Assembly (NCBI GenBank): GCA_027485165.1
Contig: JAIXRN010000032.1
Coordinates: 24,586 to 88,585 of the forward strand
DNA: 64,000 nucleotides
Direction of reading: 5' to 3'
Origin: Rubrivivax sp.
Lineage (GTDB): Bacteria > Pseudomonadota > Gammaproteobacteria > Burkholderiales > Burkholderiaceae_C
Shown: positions 1 through 10,642 of the stretch, in pieces
Position numbering within the stretch: position 1 is the first letter of the stretch
How the letters are laid out: each line of letters begins with the position of its first letter
Made by a program: the position numbers and the translations under genes
The notes under the pieces: generated by a model
Told to the model about the DNA's origin: nothing
Database searches by the model: none
The model's input: the letters and a program-made list of their open reading frames with translations, nothing else

Positions 1-142
1 TGCCGAACAGCTGCTCCAGGTAGGACAGGGAAATCTGCTGGCGCTGGCTGATGGCTGCCAGGGCCACCGGGCCGGCGTTCGAACGCAAGGCCAGGTCGAT
101 CATGGCGGTGACGGCAAAACGGCCTTTGGTCGTGAGACGCAT
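1..142 (-). CDS. iscR: IscR, Rrf2-family Fe-S cluster regulator (N-terminal part, runs off window)
   Basis: Only the first 47 residues are present, read leftwards from an ATG at 142. They begin [19 protein letters not shown] and continue through a winged-helix segment ([16 protein letters not shown]), which is the typical start of IscR. IscR senses [2Fe-2S] and controls the isc operon and other Fe-S genes. A strong AGGAGG lies six bases before the start. The cluster-binding Cys residues would lie beyond the window edge. The adjacent IscR-type operator and the neighbouring low-molecular-weight phosphatase fit the usual betaproteobacterial ptp-iscR-iscS order. Confidence 0.93.
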   Translation of the reverse strand, partial: MRLTTKGRFAVTAMIDLALRSNAGPVALAAISQRQQISLSYLEQLFG

Positions 143-265
143 GGGGAACCTCCTGGGGCCGGCACTGCCAACCCGCTAGAACCGGTCGATGAACCTGGGT
201 GTCGCTGACAGAACCTCGCGAAGGGCGGGAGGGCCTGTTCCCCAGTATTTTGGTCAAGTATGCGT

Positions 266-290
266 TAAGCCGACTGTTTTAGTCAAGCTT
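266..290 (-). promoter_or_regulatory. IscR type 1 binding site with iscR promoter
   Basis: Read on the minus strand, the site has the palindromic core GACTAAAACAGTC flanked by CTT and GGC, matching nearly all informative positions of the published type 1 IscR consensus (GACTRWWWYAGTC core). The TTGACT at its left half can serve as a -35, with CATACT about 18 bases downstream as a -10. This would give autorepression of iscR by holo-IscR. The site overlaps the TGA stop (283-285) of the upstream phosphatase gene. Confidence 0.7.
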
Positions 291-828
291 GGCCCGCATC
301 GAGCTCTGACCGCAGCTGCGCCACCCAGCCCTGGCAGGCGTCTTCCACCAGGTCCAGCACGCGTTCGAAGCCGGCCGTACCCCCGTAGTAGGGGTCGGGC
401 ACGTGCCGCTCGGTGTGCTGCCGCGCTTGGCTCAGCAGCAGAGCCAGGCCGGCGCCGTGGCCCTGCGGGGCCTTGCGCTGCAGCCAGGCCAGGTTGTCGT
501 CGTCCATGGCCAGCAGCCAGCGGTGGCGGTGGAAGTCGTCTGGTCGAACGGCACGGGCGCGCAGCGGCGACAGGTCGTACCCGCGCCGCCCGGCCGCGGC
601 GATGGCGCGCGGGTCGGGCGGCTCCTGGGTGTGGAAGCCATGGGTGCCGGCTGAATCCACCCACACCCGGCCGGCCAGCCCGGCCTGCTGCAGCTGGTGC
701 CGCAGCACGGCTTCGGCCGTGGGCGAACGGCAGATGTTGCCCATGCACACCATCAGCACACCCACGCCATCGGCCGGGGCTGGCTGCGCTTCATCGCGTT
801 GGAACAGACGCTTCAGGCTGTCGATCAC
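283..828 (-). CDS. Low-molecular-weight protein tyrosine phosphatase
   Basis: A 181-residue protein from a GTG at 828. The phosphatase P-loop VCMGNICRSP is near residues 27-36 (nucleophile C28, R34), and the general-acid loop DPYYGG lies near the C-terminus. These are the hallmarks of the LMW-PTP family, which hydrolyses phosphotyrosine or acts as an arsenate-reductase-like enzyme. An in-frame ATG at 753 would delete the first beta strand (GVGVLMV), so the upstream GTG is preferred even though its Shine-Dalgarno site is weak. The gene sits between uvrB and iscR on the same strand; its partner kinase or physiological target is not shown by the sequence. Confidence 0.9.
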   Translation of the reverse strand: MIDSLKRLFQRDEAQPAPADGVGVLMVCMGNICRSPTAEAVLRHQLQQAGLAGRVWVDSAGTHGFHTQEPPDPRAIAAAGRRGYDLSPLRARAVRPDDFHRHRWLLAMDDDNLAWLQRKAPQGHGAGLALLLSQARQHTERHVPDPYYGGTAGFERVLDLVEDACQGWVAQLRSELDAGQA

Positions 829-840
829 GGGGGGCTGCCG

Positions 841-874
841 GGGGCTACTGCGGGCTGCTGTGGGCTGCTGTGGG

Positions 875-880
<6 letters not shown>
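841..880. repeat. Four copies of a 10-bp tandem repeat over the uvrB stop codon
   Basis: Four consecutive 10-base units resembling GGGCTGCTGT (with A/C variants) run from 841 to 880. The uvrB stop (875-877, minus strand) lies inside the last unit. The rest falls in the gap before the phosphatase gene. Repeat-number change here would alter the spacer or extend the UvrB tail. Confidence 0.75.
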
Positions 881-3052
<2,172 letters not shown>

Positions 3053-3113
3053 CGGGGGCGTCCTAAACTTCGTGTTCAACCCACCAGCCTACATCAGCCC
3101 ACGAAAGACCACG

Positions 3114-4337
3114 ATGTCCTTGTTCACCGCCGTCGAAATGGCCCCGCGCGACCCCATCCTGGGCCTGAGCGAACAGTTCAACACCGACCCCAACCCCGCC
3201 AAGGTGAACCTGGGCGTGGGCGTGTACTTCGACGACGCCGGCAAGCTGCCCGTGCTGGCCTGTGTGGCCGCAGCCGAAAAGCAGCTGCTGGAAGCGCCCA
3301 AGGCCAAGGGCTACCTGCCCATTGACGGCATCGCCGCCTACGACAAGGCCGTGCAGGCCCTGGTGTTCGGGGCCGACAGCGCCGCCGTGCAGGCCGGCCG
3401 CGTGGCCACCGTGCAGGCCCTGGGTGGCACGGGCGGCCTGAAGCTGGGGGCGGACTTCTTGAGGAAGCTCAATCCCCAGGCCCCAGCCTTGATCAGCGAC
3501 CCCAGCTGGGACAACCACCGCGGCCTGTTCCTGGGTGCGGGCTACGACGTGCAGGCCTACCCGTACTACGACGCCGGCACGCGTTCGGTGCGCTTTCCGG
3601 CCATGCTGGCCGCACTCGATGCTGCCGCTGCCGGCACCGTGGTGGTGCTCCACGCCTGCTGCCACAACCCCACCGGCTGCGACATCACGCCCGAGCAGTG
3701 GCAGCAGGTCGTTGCCACCTGCCAGGCGCGCGGGCTGGTGCCTTTCCTGGACATGGCCTACCAGGGCTTCGGCGACGGCATTTCTGGGGACGGGGCCGTG
3801 GTGCAGCAGTTCCTGGCCAGCGGCATGGACTTCTTTGTGTCCACGTCGTTTTCCAAGAGCTTTTCGCTGTACGGCGAACGCGTGGGCGCGCTCAGCGTGG
3901 TATGCAGCACGAAGGAAGAAGCGGCGCGTGTGCTGTCACAGCTGAAGATCGTGATCCGCACCAACTACAGCACCCCGCCCACCTTCGGCGCCACCCTGGT
4001 GGCCACGGTGCTGACCACCCCGGCGCTGCGCGCGATGTGGGAAGAAGAACTGGGCGGCATGCGCGTGCGCATTCGGGAAATGCGCGCGGCCCTGGTAACC
4101 AAGCTGCGTGCCGCGGGCGTGCAGGGCGACCTGGACTACATCACGCGCCAGAAAGGCATGTTCAGCTATTCCGGCCTGAGCGCCCCGCAAATGCAGCGTT
4201 TGCGCAGCGAATTTGGCGTGTACGGTCTGGATTCAGGCCGCATCTGCGTGGCCGCGCTGAACAGCCGGAACATCGACGCGGTCGTTCAAGCGATTGCCAG
4301 TGTCATGGGCGAAAGCGCACGGCAGACTGCGCATTGA
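3114..4337 (+). CDS. Aromatic amino acid / aspartate aminotransferase (class I, PLP)
   Basis: A 407-residue fold-type I aminotransferase beginning MSLFTAVEMAPRDPILGL. The aspartate/tyrosine aminotransferase signatures are present: NPTGCD in the large domain, the LDMAYQGF cofactor-binding Asp/Tyr, the Schiff-base lysine in STSFSKSFSLYG (about residue 248), and the C-terminal arginine region SGRICVAALN that binds the substrate carboxylate. It transfers amino groups between 2-oxoglutarate/glutamate and aspartate or aromatic amino acids. AspC versus TyrB cannot be settled from the motifs alone, so no symbol is given. It is transcribed away from uvrB. Confidence 0.93.
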   Translation: MSLFTAVEMAPRDPILGLSEQFNTDPNPAKVNLGVGVYFDDAGKLPVLACVAAAEKQLLEAPKAKGYLPIDGIAAYDKAVQALVFGADSAAVQAGRVATVQALGGTGGLKLGADFLRKLNPQAPALISDPSWDNHRGLFLGAGYDVQAYPYYDAGTRSVRFPAMLAALDAAAAGTVVVLHACCHNPTGCDITPEQWQQVVATCQARGLVPFLDMAYQGFGDGISGDGAVVQQFLASGMDFFVSTSFSKSFSLYGERVGALSVVCSTKEEAARVLSQLKIVIRTNYSTPPTFGATLVATVLTTPALRAMWEEELGGMRVRIREMRAALVTKLRAAGVQGDLDYITRQKGMFSYSGLSAPQMQRLRSEFGVYGLDSGRICVAALNSRNIDAVVQAIASVMGESARQTAH

Positions 4338-4438
4338 CCACATTGCTGCACTGCAGCAAAAGGCGTACATTCGGGCTCGTCGAGGCTGGCTGACGCATAC
4401 CCGCAGCCGCCCAGGCGCCCGCGAACGGAGACCCTCGC

Positions 4439-5755
4439 ATGCTCTACCAGCTCTATGAAGCCCAGCGCGCCCTGATGGCGCCCTTCTCTGAATTCGCCAG
4501 CGCCACGGCCAAGCTGTACGACCACCCCCTGTCCCCGTTTGCGCAGATGCCCGGCGCCCAGCGCCTGTCGGCCGGCTTCGACCTGCTGCACCGCCTGGCC
4601 AAGGAATACGAGAAGCCGCCCTTCAACATCAGCAGCGTACGCGTGGGCAGTGTGGACGTGGCGGTGCAGGAACGCGTGGCCCTGGCAAAGCCCTTCTGCC
4701 GGCTGCTGCGCTTCAAGCGCTTCACCGACAACGAAGCCGCCCTGACGCAGATGAAGGCCCAGCCCAAGGTGCTGGTGGTGGCACCGCTGTCGGGCCACCA
4801 TTCCACCCTGCTGCGCGACACCATCAAGAGCCTGTTGCAGGACCACAAGGTCTACATCACCGACTGGACCGACGCGCGCATGGTGCCGTTGACGGACGGC
4901 CCCTTCCACCTGGACGACTACGTCGAATACGTGCAGGAATTCATCCGCCTGCTGGGCCCCGACGTGCACGTGATCTCGGTCTGCCAGCCCACCGTGCCGG
5001 TGCTGGCCGCCGTGTCGCTGATGGCCAGCCGCGGCGAAACCACGCCGCTCACGATGACGATGATGGGCGGCCCCATCGACGCCCGCAAGAGCCCCACCGC
5101 CGTGAACAACCTGGCGATGAACAAGAGCTACAGCTGGTTCGAAAACAACGTCATCTTCCGCGTGCCGGGCAACTTCCCGGGCGCGGGCCGTGCGGTCTAT
5201 CCCGGCTTCCTTCAGCACACCGGCTTCGTGGCGATGAACCCCGACCGCCATCTGACCAGCCATTACGACTACTTCCAGGACCTGATCAAGGGCGACGACG
5301 GCAGCGCCGAGAGCCACCGCCAGTTCTACGACGAATACAACGCCGTGCTGGACATGCCGGCCGAGTACTACCTGGACACCATCAAGACCGTGTTTCAGGA
5401 CTTTGCGCTCGTCAACGGCACCTGGCATGTCAACGGTGAACTGGTGAAGCCGCAAGACATCAGCAGCACCGCGCTGCTAACCATCGAAGGCGAACTCGAC
5501 GACATCTCCGGCGCCGGGCAGACCCATGCAGCCCACGGCCTGTGCTCGGGCATCGACCCGCAGCGCAGCTTCCGCTACGACGCGCAGGGCGCAGGCCACT
5601 ACGGCATCTTCAGCGGCCGGCGCTGGCGCGACCTGGTCTACCCTGAAGTGCGCCGCTTCATCGCCCGCTTCGACAGCGCCCAGGCCCAGCAGCCCCAGCC
5701 TGTTGCCAAGGGCCGCGCCCGGCTGGCTTCGGTGAAGACCGCCCGCGGACGCTGA
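4439..5755 (+). CDS. phaZ: Intracellular polyhydroxyalkanoate depolymerase (PhaZ1 type)
   Basis: A 438-residue protein starting [16 protein letters not shown], with no signal peptide. It matches the Ralstonia-type intracellular PHB depolymerase family, an alpha/beta-hydrolase in which cysteine replaces the usual serine nucleophile. The nucleophile elbow is [11 protein letters not shown] (C182); a downstream Asp (GELDD) and His (GAGHYGIF) complete a plausible triad. It mobilises stored polyhydroxybutyrate granules to short 3-hydroxybutyrate oligomers. It ends eight bases before the RnfB-like gene, suggesting co-transcription. The C-terminus is Gln/Pro/Arg-rich and probably flexible. Confidence 0.92.
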   Translation: MLYQLYEAQRALMAPFSEFASATAKLYDHPLSPFAQMPGAQRLSAGFDLLHRLAKEYEKPPFNISSVRVGSVDVAVQERVALAKPFCRLLRFKRFTDNEAALTQMKAQPKVLVVAPLSGHHSTLLRDTIKSLLQDHKVYITDWTDARMVPLTDGPFHLDDYVEYVQEFIRLLGPDVHVISVCQPTVPVLAAVSLMASRGETTPLTMTMMGGPIDARKSPTAVNNLAMNKSYSWFENNVIFRVPGNFPGAGRAVYPGFLQHTGFVAMNPDRHLTSHYDYFQDLIKGDDGSAESHRQFYDEYNAVLDMPAEYYLDTIKTVFQDFALVNGTWHVNGELVKPQDISSTALLTIEGELDDISGAGQTHAAHGLCSGIDPQRSFRYDAQGAGHYGIFSGRRWRDLVYPEVRRFIARFDSAQAQQPQPVAKGRARLASVKTARGR

Positions 5756-5762
5756 AGCGGCG

Positions 5763-6479
5763 GTGCACGCTGACCTGCCGGCCGCGCCGCCTGCGCCAGC
5801 GCAGCCTGCGGCGCAGCTGCAAGCCCTGACCGAGGCGCTGGACGCCGCCCTGCCGCAGACACAGTGCACGCGCTGCGGCTACCCCGACTGCCAGCGTTAC
5901 GCCCAGGCCATGGCGCAAGGCCAGGCCGACATCAACCGCTGCCCGCCGGGCGGCGAAGAAGGCATCGCGCGCCTGGCCGCCATCACCGGCCGGCTGGCGC
6001 TGCCGCTGGACCCGGCCCACGGCCGGGAAGGCGCGCGCACGCTGGCGGTGATCGACGAAGCCTGGTGCATCGGCTGCACGTTGTGCATCAAGGCCTGCCC
6101 CGTGGACTGCATCGTCGGTGCGCCCAAGCAGATGCACACCGTCATCGACGCGCAGTGCACGGGCTGCGAACTGTGCGTGCCGGCCTGCCCGGTGGACTGC
6201 ATCAGCCTGGTACCGGTCACCCCTGGCCGCAGCGGCTGGCAGGCCTGGTCGGCTGAACAGGCACAGCAGGCACAGGCGCGCTACCAAGCGCGTGGCCAGC
6301 GGCTGGCGCGGGAGCGGCAGGAGAACGACGAGCGCCTGGCCGCGCAGGCTGCCGCCAAGCTGGCCGACCTGGCCGCGCACAGCCGCATCGAAGACGCGCA
6401 GGCTCTATCGGCCAAGCGGGCGGTGGTGGAAGCGGCGCTGGCACGCGCACGCCAGCGCCGGGAACCGGGCGGGGGCTGA
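5763..6479 (+). CDS. RnfB-like ferredoxin protein (4Fe-4S cluster + 2x[4Fe-4S])
   Basis: A 238-residue protein from a GTG start. The N-terminal third has the Fe-S motif TRCGYPDC...NRCPPGG typical of RnfB. The middle holds two ferredoxin CxxCxxCxxxCP motifs ([15 protein letters not shown] and [15 protein letters not shown]). The C-terminal quarter is a charged Ala/Gln/Arg-rich helix. Unlike RnfB of a full Rnf complex it lacks an N-terminal membrane anchor, and no other rnf genes are adjacent, so it is the stand-alone betaproteobacterial form. It probably shuttles electrons in the cytoplasm. It follows phaZ closely on the same strand. Confidence 0.88.
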   Translation: MHADLPAAPPAPAQPAAQLQALTEALDAALPQTQCTRCGYPDCQRYAQAMAQGQADINRCPPGGEEGIARLAAITGRLALPLDPAHGREGARTLAVIDEAWCIGCTLCIKACPVDCIVGAPKQMHTVIDAQCTGCELCVPACPVDCISLVPVTPGRSGWQAWSAEQAQQAQARYQARGQRLARERQENDERLAAQAAAKLADLAAHSRIEDAQALSAKRAVVEAALARARQRREPGGG

Positions 6480-6521
6480 ACCCAGCGCCGACACAGCGGC
6501 TGCGCCAAACCGGCGGCTGGG

Positions 6522-7697
6522 TCAGGGTGTTGGCACCGCTACGGCAGCGTCGGCGCGGTCGGTCTCGGCGGTCACCATCGGCTGGATCCCGGCCGCCACC
6601 ACGCGGTTGCGGCCGGCGTGCTTGGCCTGGTACATGGCCTGGTCGGCGCGCAGCAGCACGTCGCTCAGCAGTTCACCGGCCTGCCATTGCGCCACGCCAA
6701 GGGAAGCCGTGACGCGGTGGCCGCCAGCGTGCGGTTGGGCGGCGATGGCGGCGCGCAGCTTGTCCGCCACGCACTGTGCGTCCTGCAAACCCGTACGCGG
6801 CAGCCAGACGACGAATTCCTCGCCGCCCCAGCGCGCCAGGTCGTCGCTGCGACGCAGCGTCTGGCGCAGCGTCTGGGCACAAGACACCAACACCGCGTCG
6901 CCCACGGCATGGCCCTGCGTGTCGTTGATCTGCTTGAAATGGTCCAGGTCCAGCAGCAGCACCGACACGGGGTGGTGGTGACCGCTTTCCGCCAGGCGCA
7001 GCAGTTCACCTTGCGCGTGCGCCCGGTTGGGCAGGCCGGTCAGCGCGTCGGTGCGCGCAGCCAGCGCCAGCTGCTGGTTGCGGGCGCTGTTGGACAGGAC
7101 TGTGCCCACCAGGTCCGCCAGGGCTTCGAACAGCGGCAAGCCCACGGCCTGGAAGTAGTCGGGCGTGTCCGCGTAGATCACCATCAAGCCGCGGCGCGGG
7201 TCCATGGGTGGGATCAGCGGCAGCGCGATCACCGAACGTACATCGTGCCGTCTGGCCGCCTCACGCCAGGGCGGGTACAGCGACCAGGCATGGACGTTGA
7301 AAGGCTCGGGTGCGCAGCCCGCCAGGGCCTTGTAGGCCGGGCCGTGGCGTGTGAGCAGGTTGCGCGGGATGTGCAGGTCACGCGCCCAGGGGGCGGCAGG
7401 GCCGGCCATGATGTGCGGGTCGATCACGGGTGCGTCAGCGTCGCCGAACCACACCCAACACAAGCGCAGGTGCGGGCTGGCCTGCACCAGGCAGTCGCAG
7501 AACTGCTGCACCTGCTGGTCGGCGCTGCCACGGTCGTGGGTGGCCATGGCCAGCAGGTGCGCGGCGCGGCGCAGCACGTCGGTGGCCAGGCGCCCCTGTT
7601 CGTGCTGAGCATCGAAGCGCTCGCTGGGGGCGTCGGCAGCTGCGGAAGGCTTGGGCCGCGCCCGGGGAAAAAGGCTTTGGAGGATGATGTTCACCAC
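6522..7697 (-). CDS. GAF-GGDEF diguanylate cyclase
   Basis: A 391-residue protein from a GTG start. Residues of about 50-215 resemble a GAF sensor domain; the C-terminal half is a GGDEF domain with an intact active-site GGEEF and an RxxD inhibitory site just upstream (RRSDDLARWGGEEF). It should make c-di-GMP from GTP and be feedback-inhibited by its product. No signal peptide or TM segment is seen, so sensing is probably cytoplasmic; the ligand is unknown. It is divergent from nth, with roughly 60 bp between them. Confidence 0.9.
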   Translation of the reverse strand: MVNIILQSLFPRARPKPSAAADAPSERFDAQHEQGRLATDVLRRAAHLLAMATHDRGSADQQVQQFCDCLVQASPHLRLCWVWFGDADAPVIDPHIMAGPAAPWARDLHIPRNLLTRHGPAYKALAGCAPEPFNVHAWSLYPPWREAARRHDVRSVIALPLIPPMDPRRGLMVIYADTPDYFQAVGLPLFEALADLVGTVLSNSARNQQLALAARTDALTGLPNRAHAQGELLRLAESGHHHPVSVLLLDLDHFKQINDTQGHAVGDAVLVSCAQTLRQTLRRSDDLARWGGEEFVVWLPRTGLQDAQCVADKLRAAIAAQPHAGGHRVTASLGVAQWQAGELLSDVLLRADQAMYQAKHAGRNRVVAAGIQPMVTAETDRADAAVAVPTP

Positions 7698-7755
7698 GGC
7701 CGACAGCCGGCCTGTCCACCCTTACCTTTCGGCCAGCCCGGCGCTGGATTGAGCC

Positions 7756-8427
7756 TTGAACACTGCCCAGATCGAGACCTTTTTCGCCACCCTGTCGGCC
7801 GCCAACCCGCGCCCGCAGACCGAGCTCGTCTACACCAACACCTTCGAGCTGCTGGCAGCGGTGCTGTTGTCGGCCCAGGCCACCGACATCAGCGTGAACA
7901 AGGCCACCCGCACCCTGTTCGCGCTGGCCAACACGCCGCAGAAAATGCTGGACCTGGGCCTGGACCGCGTGACCGACCTGGTGCGCACCATCGGTCTGTT
8001 CCGCACCAAGGCGAAGAACCTGCTGGCCACCTGCCGCATCCTGGTCGACGAACACGCCGGGCAGATCCCGCGCACACGCGAAGCGCTGCAGGCCCTGCCC
8101 GGCGTGGGCCGCAAGACCGCCAACGTGGTGCTGAACGTGGCCTTTGGCGAACCGGCCATGGCCGTGGACACGCACATCTTCCGCGTCAGCAACCGCACGG
8201 GCCTGGCCCCGGGGCGCAACCCGCTGGCCGTGGAAGAAGCCCTGATGCGGCGCGTGCCCGCGGCCTACCTGGTGGACGCGCACCACTGGCTCATCCTGCA
8301 CGGGCGCTATGTCTGCCAGGCACGGGCGCCGCAATGCGAGGCCTGCAGCGTCAGCCATTGCTGCGACGAGGGGCGCAAGCGGTTGAAGAAGAAGGAAAAG
8401 GGCGCCCGGGCCGGCCAGCCAGCCTGA
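7756..8427 (+). CDS. nth: Endonuclease III (DNA glycosylase/AP lyase)
   Basis: A 223-residue base-excision repair enzyme removing oxidised pyrimidines. The helix-hairpin-helix LPGVGRKTANVV contains the catalytic Lys (K120), and the catalytic Asp lies in AVDTHIFRVSNR (D138); both positions match E. coli Nth. The C-terminal [4Fe-4S] cysteines are present (C-x6-C-x2-C-x4/5-C around CQARAPQCEACSVSHCC). The start is a TTG at 7756. A basic tail (KRLKKKEKGAR) follows the cluster. Confidence 0.96.
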   Translation: MNTAQIETFFATLSAANPRPQTELVYTNTFELLAAVLLSAQATDISVNKATRTLFALANTPQKMLDLGLDRVTDLVRTIGLFRTKAKNLLATCRILVDEHAGQIPRTREALQALPGVGRKTANVVLNVAFGEPAMAVDTHIFRVSNRTGLAPGRNPLAVEEALMRRVPAAYLVDAHHWLILHGRYVCQARAPQCEACSVSHCCDEGRKRLKKKEKGARAGQPA

Positions 8428-8498
8428 GCGGCGGCATCGGGCCCGCGGGCCCCGAACCTACAATGGTGCGCAGGCGGACCAGGGAGAAGCCAGCCACC

Positions 8499-8741
8499 AT
8501 GTCCAAGCTCGAAGATCTTGCAGAACGGGTCGACCGACTGGTCCTGCGCCATGGCGAACTGCAGCGCAGCACGGCCCTGGTGGAACAGCAGCTGGCCACC
8601 GTGAGCGCCGAACGCGACAGCCTGCGGTCGCGCCTAGCCGCTGCCCGTGCGCGCATCGATGCGCTGCTGCAGCGCCTGCCCGCCGACACCGCCACGCCTC
8701 CCGCCCAGCTCGACCCGCCTGACCAGCGGGGTGCCGCTTGA
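8499..8741 (+). CDS. Small coiled-coil protein upstream of ZapA (ZapB-like)
   Basis: An 80-residue protein starting MSKLEDLAERVDRL, almost entirely predicted coiled coil up to residue 60, followed by a Pro-rich tail. Its position directly before zapA, with a 4-base overlap (TTGA), is the conserved place for a small TIGR02449/ZapB-like cell-division protein in this group. Function in Z-ring organisation is inferred from position and structure, not from specific motifs. Confidence 0.75.
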   Translation: MSKLEDLAERVDRLVLRHGELQRSTALVEQQLATVSAERDSLRSRLAAARARIDALLQRLPADTATPPAQLDPPDQRGAA

Positions 8742-9031
8742 AGCAGATCGAGGTCTCGATCCTGGGGCAGGCCTATGTGCTGGGCTGCCCCGAAGGCGGC
8801 GAAAGTTTGTTGCGCGACGCCGTGGCCGCGGTCGACCGCGAAATGGTCGGTATCCGCGACGCAGGCAAGGTCAAGGCACGCGAACGCATCGCCGTGCTGG
8901 CCGCACTGAACCTGGCCTACCAACTGGCCGAACGCGGGCCCGCCACCCCGGAAACACCCGCTGAAGTGGACATCGACGCCCTCATCCGCCGCGTCGACGC
9001 CGTCCTGGGCAGCGACGGTCAGTTGCTGTGA
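8738..9031 (+). CDS. zapA: Cell division protein ZapA
   Basis: A 97-residue protein from a TTG that overlaps the preceding stop. The N-terminal beta region KQIEVSILGQAYVLGCP and the following long helix (DAVAAVDREMVGIRDAGK...RIAVLAALNLAYQL) are characteristic of ZapA, which binds and bundles FtsZ filaments at midcell. The downstream 6S RNA matches the usual zapA-ssrS order of proteobacteria. Confidence 0.92.
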   Translation: MKQIEVSILGQAYVLGCPEGGESLLRDAVAAVDREMVGIRDAGKVKARERIAVLAALNLAYQLAERGPATPETPAEVDIDALIRRVDAVLGSDGQLL

Positions 9032-9084
9032 CTTCCAGCGCAACCCGCGCCAGCGCTTTGATGCCTAGAATGGCCTCGTCCGTC

Positions 9085-9256
9085 GTGTCGCGTGAGCTCT
9101 ATATTTCCTTGGACCGATGCTCATTGAGCCAGGGCTTGGAACATTGCCGGGCTGGTGTGATCGTCTCGCGTCAGATGAACCCGAAGCCTGGCTGACCTCG
9201 CCCACCTGAACTTCCCTGAGGGTTCAGGAATGCGGCTCATGCTTCACGGCGGACAC
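9085..9256 (+). ncRNA. ssrS: 6S RNA (RNA polymerase-binding regulator)
   Basis: The 170-odd bases after zapA contain the closing stem GTGTC...GGACAC/GCGTGAGC...GCTCATGC, and a conserved internal stem around CCTGAACTTCCCTGAGGGTTCAGG-like sequence (about 9208-9231) that mirrors the CCTTGAAC...GTTCAAGG arm of E. coli 6S RNA. Location immediately after zapA strongly supports the call. 6S RNA mimics an open promoter and holds sigma70 RNA polymerase in stationary phase. Ends are approximate and based on the terminal pairing. Confidence 0.75.
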
Positions 9257-9263
9257 CTTATTC

Positions 9264-9293
9264 GCCAGCAGCCGGAACACCGCGCCTGCTGGC
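9264..9293 (+). terminator. Possible terminator hairpin after 6S RNA
   Basis: An 8-bp stem GCCAGCAG/CTGCTGGC with a 14-base loop is followed by CTTTC. The T-run is poor, so this is only a candidate. Confidence 0.35.
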
Positions 9294-9341
9294 CTTTCAA
9301 GCGCTTGAGCTGTTCCCCAGAAACATCACCTCACAGCCAGC

Positions 9342-9806
9342 ATGCCTCTTCACTGGCTGATGAAGACCGAACCGGCCGAAACGTCCATCGACGACCTGGC
9401 CCGGGCGCCGCAGCAAACCCTGCCCTGGACGGGGGTGCGCAACTACCAGGCGCGTAACTTCATGCGCGACGCCATGCGGCCCGGGGACGGCGTCTTGTTC
9501 TATCACTCGTCCTGCGCCGAACCGGGCGTGGCCGGGCTGGCCACCATTGCCGGCCGGCCGCAACCCGACACCACGCAGTTCGACCCCGCCAGCCCCTACT
9601 TCGACCCCAAAGCCACGCCCGATAACCCGCGCTGGCTGCAGGTCGACGTGCGCCTGCTGCGCAAGACGCGCCTGCTGCCCCTGCGCGAGATGCGCGCGGC
9701 ACCGGCCCTGGCCACGATGCAGCTGCTGCAGCGCGGCAACCGCCTGTCGATCACACCCGTCACGGACGCCGAATGGCAGGCCGTGCTGGCTCTTCTGGAT
9801 GCCTGA
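9342..9806 (+). CDS. EVE (PUA-like) domain protein
   Basis: A 154-residue protein beginning MPLHWLMKTEPAETSIDDL. The motifs WTGVRNYQARNFM and GDGVLFYHSSC are the signature of EVE domains, PUA-like folds that bind modified nucleotides or RNA. The family is often encoded near the 5-formyl-THF cyclo-ligase/zapA/6S region, as here. Its last bases overlap the start of the downstream permease gene. The biological ligand is not known from the sequence. Confidence 0.88.
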   Translation: MPLHWLMKTEPAETSIDDLARAPQQTLPWTGVRNYQARNFMRDAMRPGDGVLFYHSSCAEPGVAGLATIAGRPQPDTTQFDPASPYFDPKATPDNPRWLQVDVRLLRKTRLLPLREMRAAPALATMQLLQRGNRLSITPVTDAEWQAVLALLDA

Positions 9807-10617
9807 GCTCGGCCTGCTGCTGATCGCCGAGCTGCTGGCCCTGGGCGTGGTGGGCGGCTTCCTGGCGGGCCTGCTGGGCGTGGGCGGGGGCATGATGATG
9901 GTGCCCTTTCTCACCGCGATCATCAGCCACCGCGGCGTGCCGCTGGCCATGGCCGTGAAGATGGCAATCGCCACGTCGATGGCCACGATCCTGTTCACGT
10001 CGCTGTCCAGCCTGCGCGCCCACCACCGGCTGGGCGCCGTGCGCTGGGACCTGGTGCGCGGTCTGACGCCCGGCATCGTCATCGGCGGCCTGGCCTCTGG
10101 CGCGGGTGCCTTCGCGATGCTGAAGGGCCAGGGCCTGGCCCTGTTCTTCGGCCTGTTCATCGGCTGGTCGGCGCTGAACATGTTCCGCAACCGCAAGCCG
10201 CGGCCCGGGCGCGACATGCCCGGCCTGGCGGGGCAGACTGCCGCCGGCGCGACCGTGGGCTTCCTGTCGGGCCTGCTGGGGGCTGGCGGGGCCTTCATGT
10301 CGGTGCCTTTCATGGTCTGGTGCAACGTGCCCATCCGCCATGCCGTGGGCACCAGCGCGGCCATGGGTTTCCCGATCGCCGTGGCCGCCACCGCGGGCTA
10401 CATCGTCAGCGGCTGGGGCCTGCCACCGGCCCTGCCCGGGGCGGCGGGCTACCTGTACCTGCCGGCCCTGGTGGTGATCGCGGCAGCCAGCGTCAGCATG
10501 GCGCCGCTGGGCGCACGCGTGGCGCAAGGCATGGACACGGTGAAGCTCAAGCGCCTGTTCGCCTGCCTGCTGCTGGGGCTGGCGACGTACATGCTGCACC
10601 GGGGGCTGACAGGCTGA
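9799..10617 (+). CDS. TauE/SafE family anion (sulfite) exporter-like membrane protein
   Basis: A 272-residue protein starting at an ATG that overlaps the EVE gene by eight bases. About eight hydrophobic segments are visible. The two TauE/SafE repeats each begin with a glycine-rich loop: GGFLAGLLGVGGGMMMVPFL near the N-terminus and GFLSGLLGAGGAFMSVPF in the second half. Family members export sulfite, sulfoacetate or related organic anions; the substrate here cannot be assigned. Confidence 0.88.
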   Translation: MPELGLLLIAELLALGVVGGFLAGLLGVGGGMMMVPFLTAIISHRGVPLAMAVKMAIATSMATILFTSLSSLRAHHRLGAVRWDLVRGLTPGIVIGGLASGAGAFAMLKGQGLALFFGLFIGWSALNMFRNRKPRPGRDMPGLAGQTAAGATVGFLSGLLGAGGAFMSVPFMVWCNVPIRHAVGTSAAMGFPIAVAATAGYIVSGWGLPPALPGAAGYLYLPALVVIAAASVSMAPLGARVAQGMDTVKLKRLFACLLLGLATYMLHRGLTG

Positions 10618-10642
10618 TGCGGGCGCCCTGCCCTGCACGCCC

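Noticed and set aside
5763..6479. Full Rnf electron-transport complex
   Set aside because: Only an RnfB-like ferredoxin is present; rnfA, C, D, G and E are not adjacent and the N-terminal anchor is missing.
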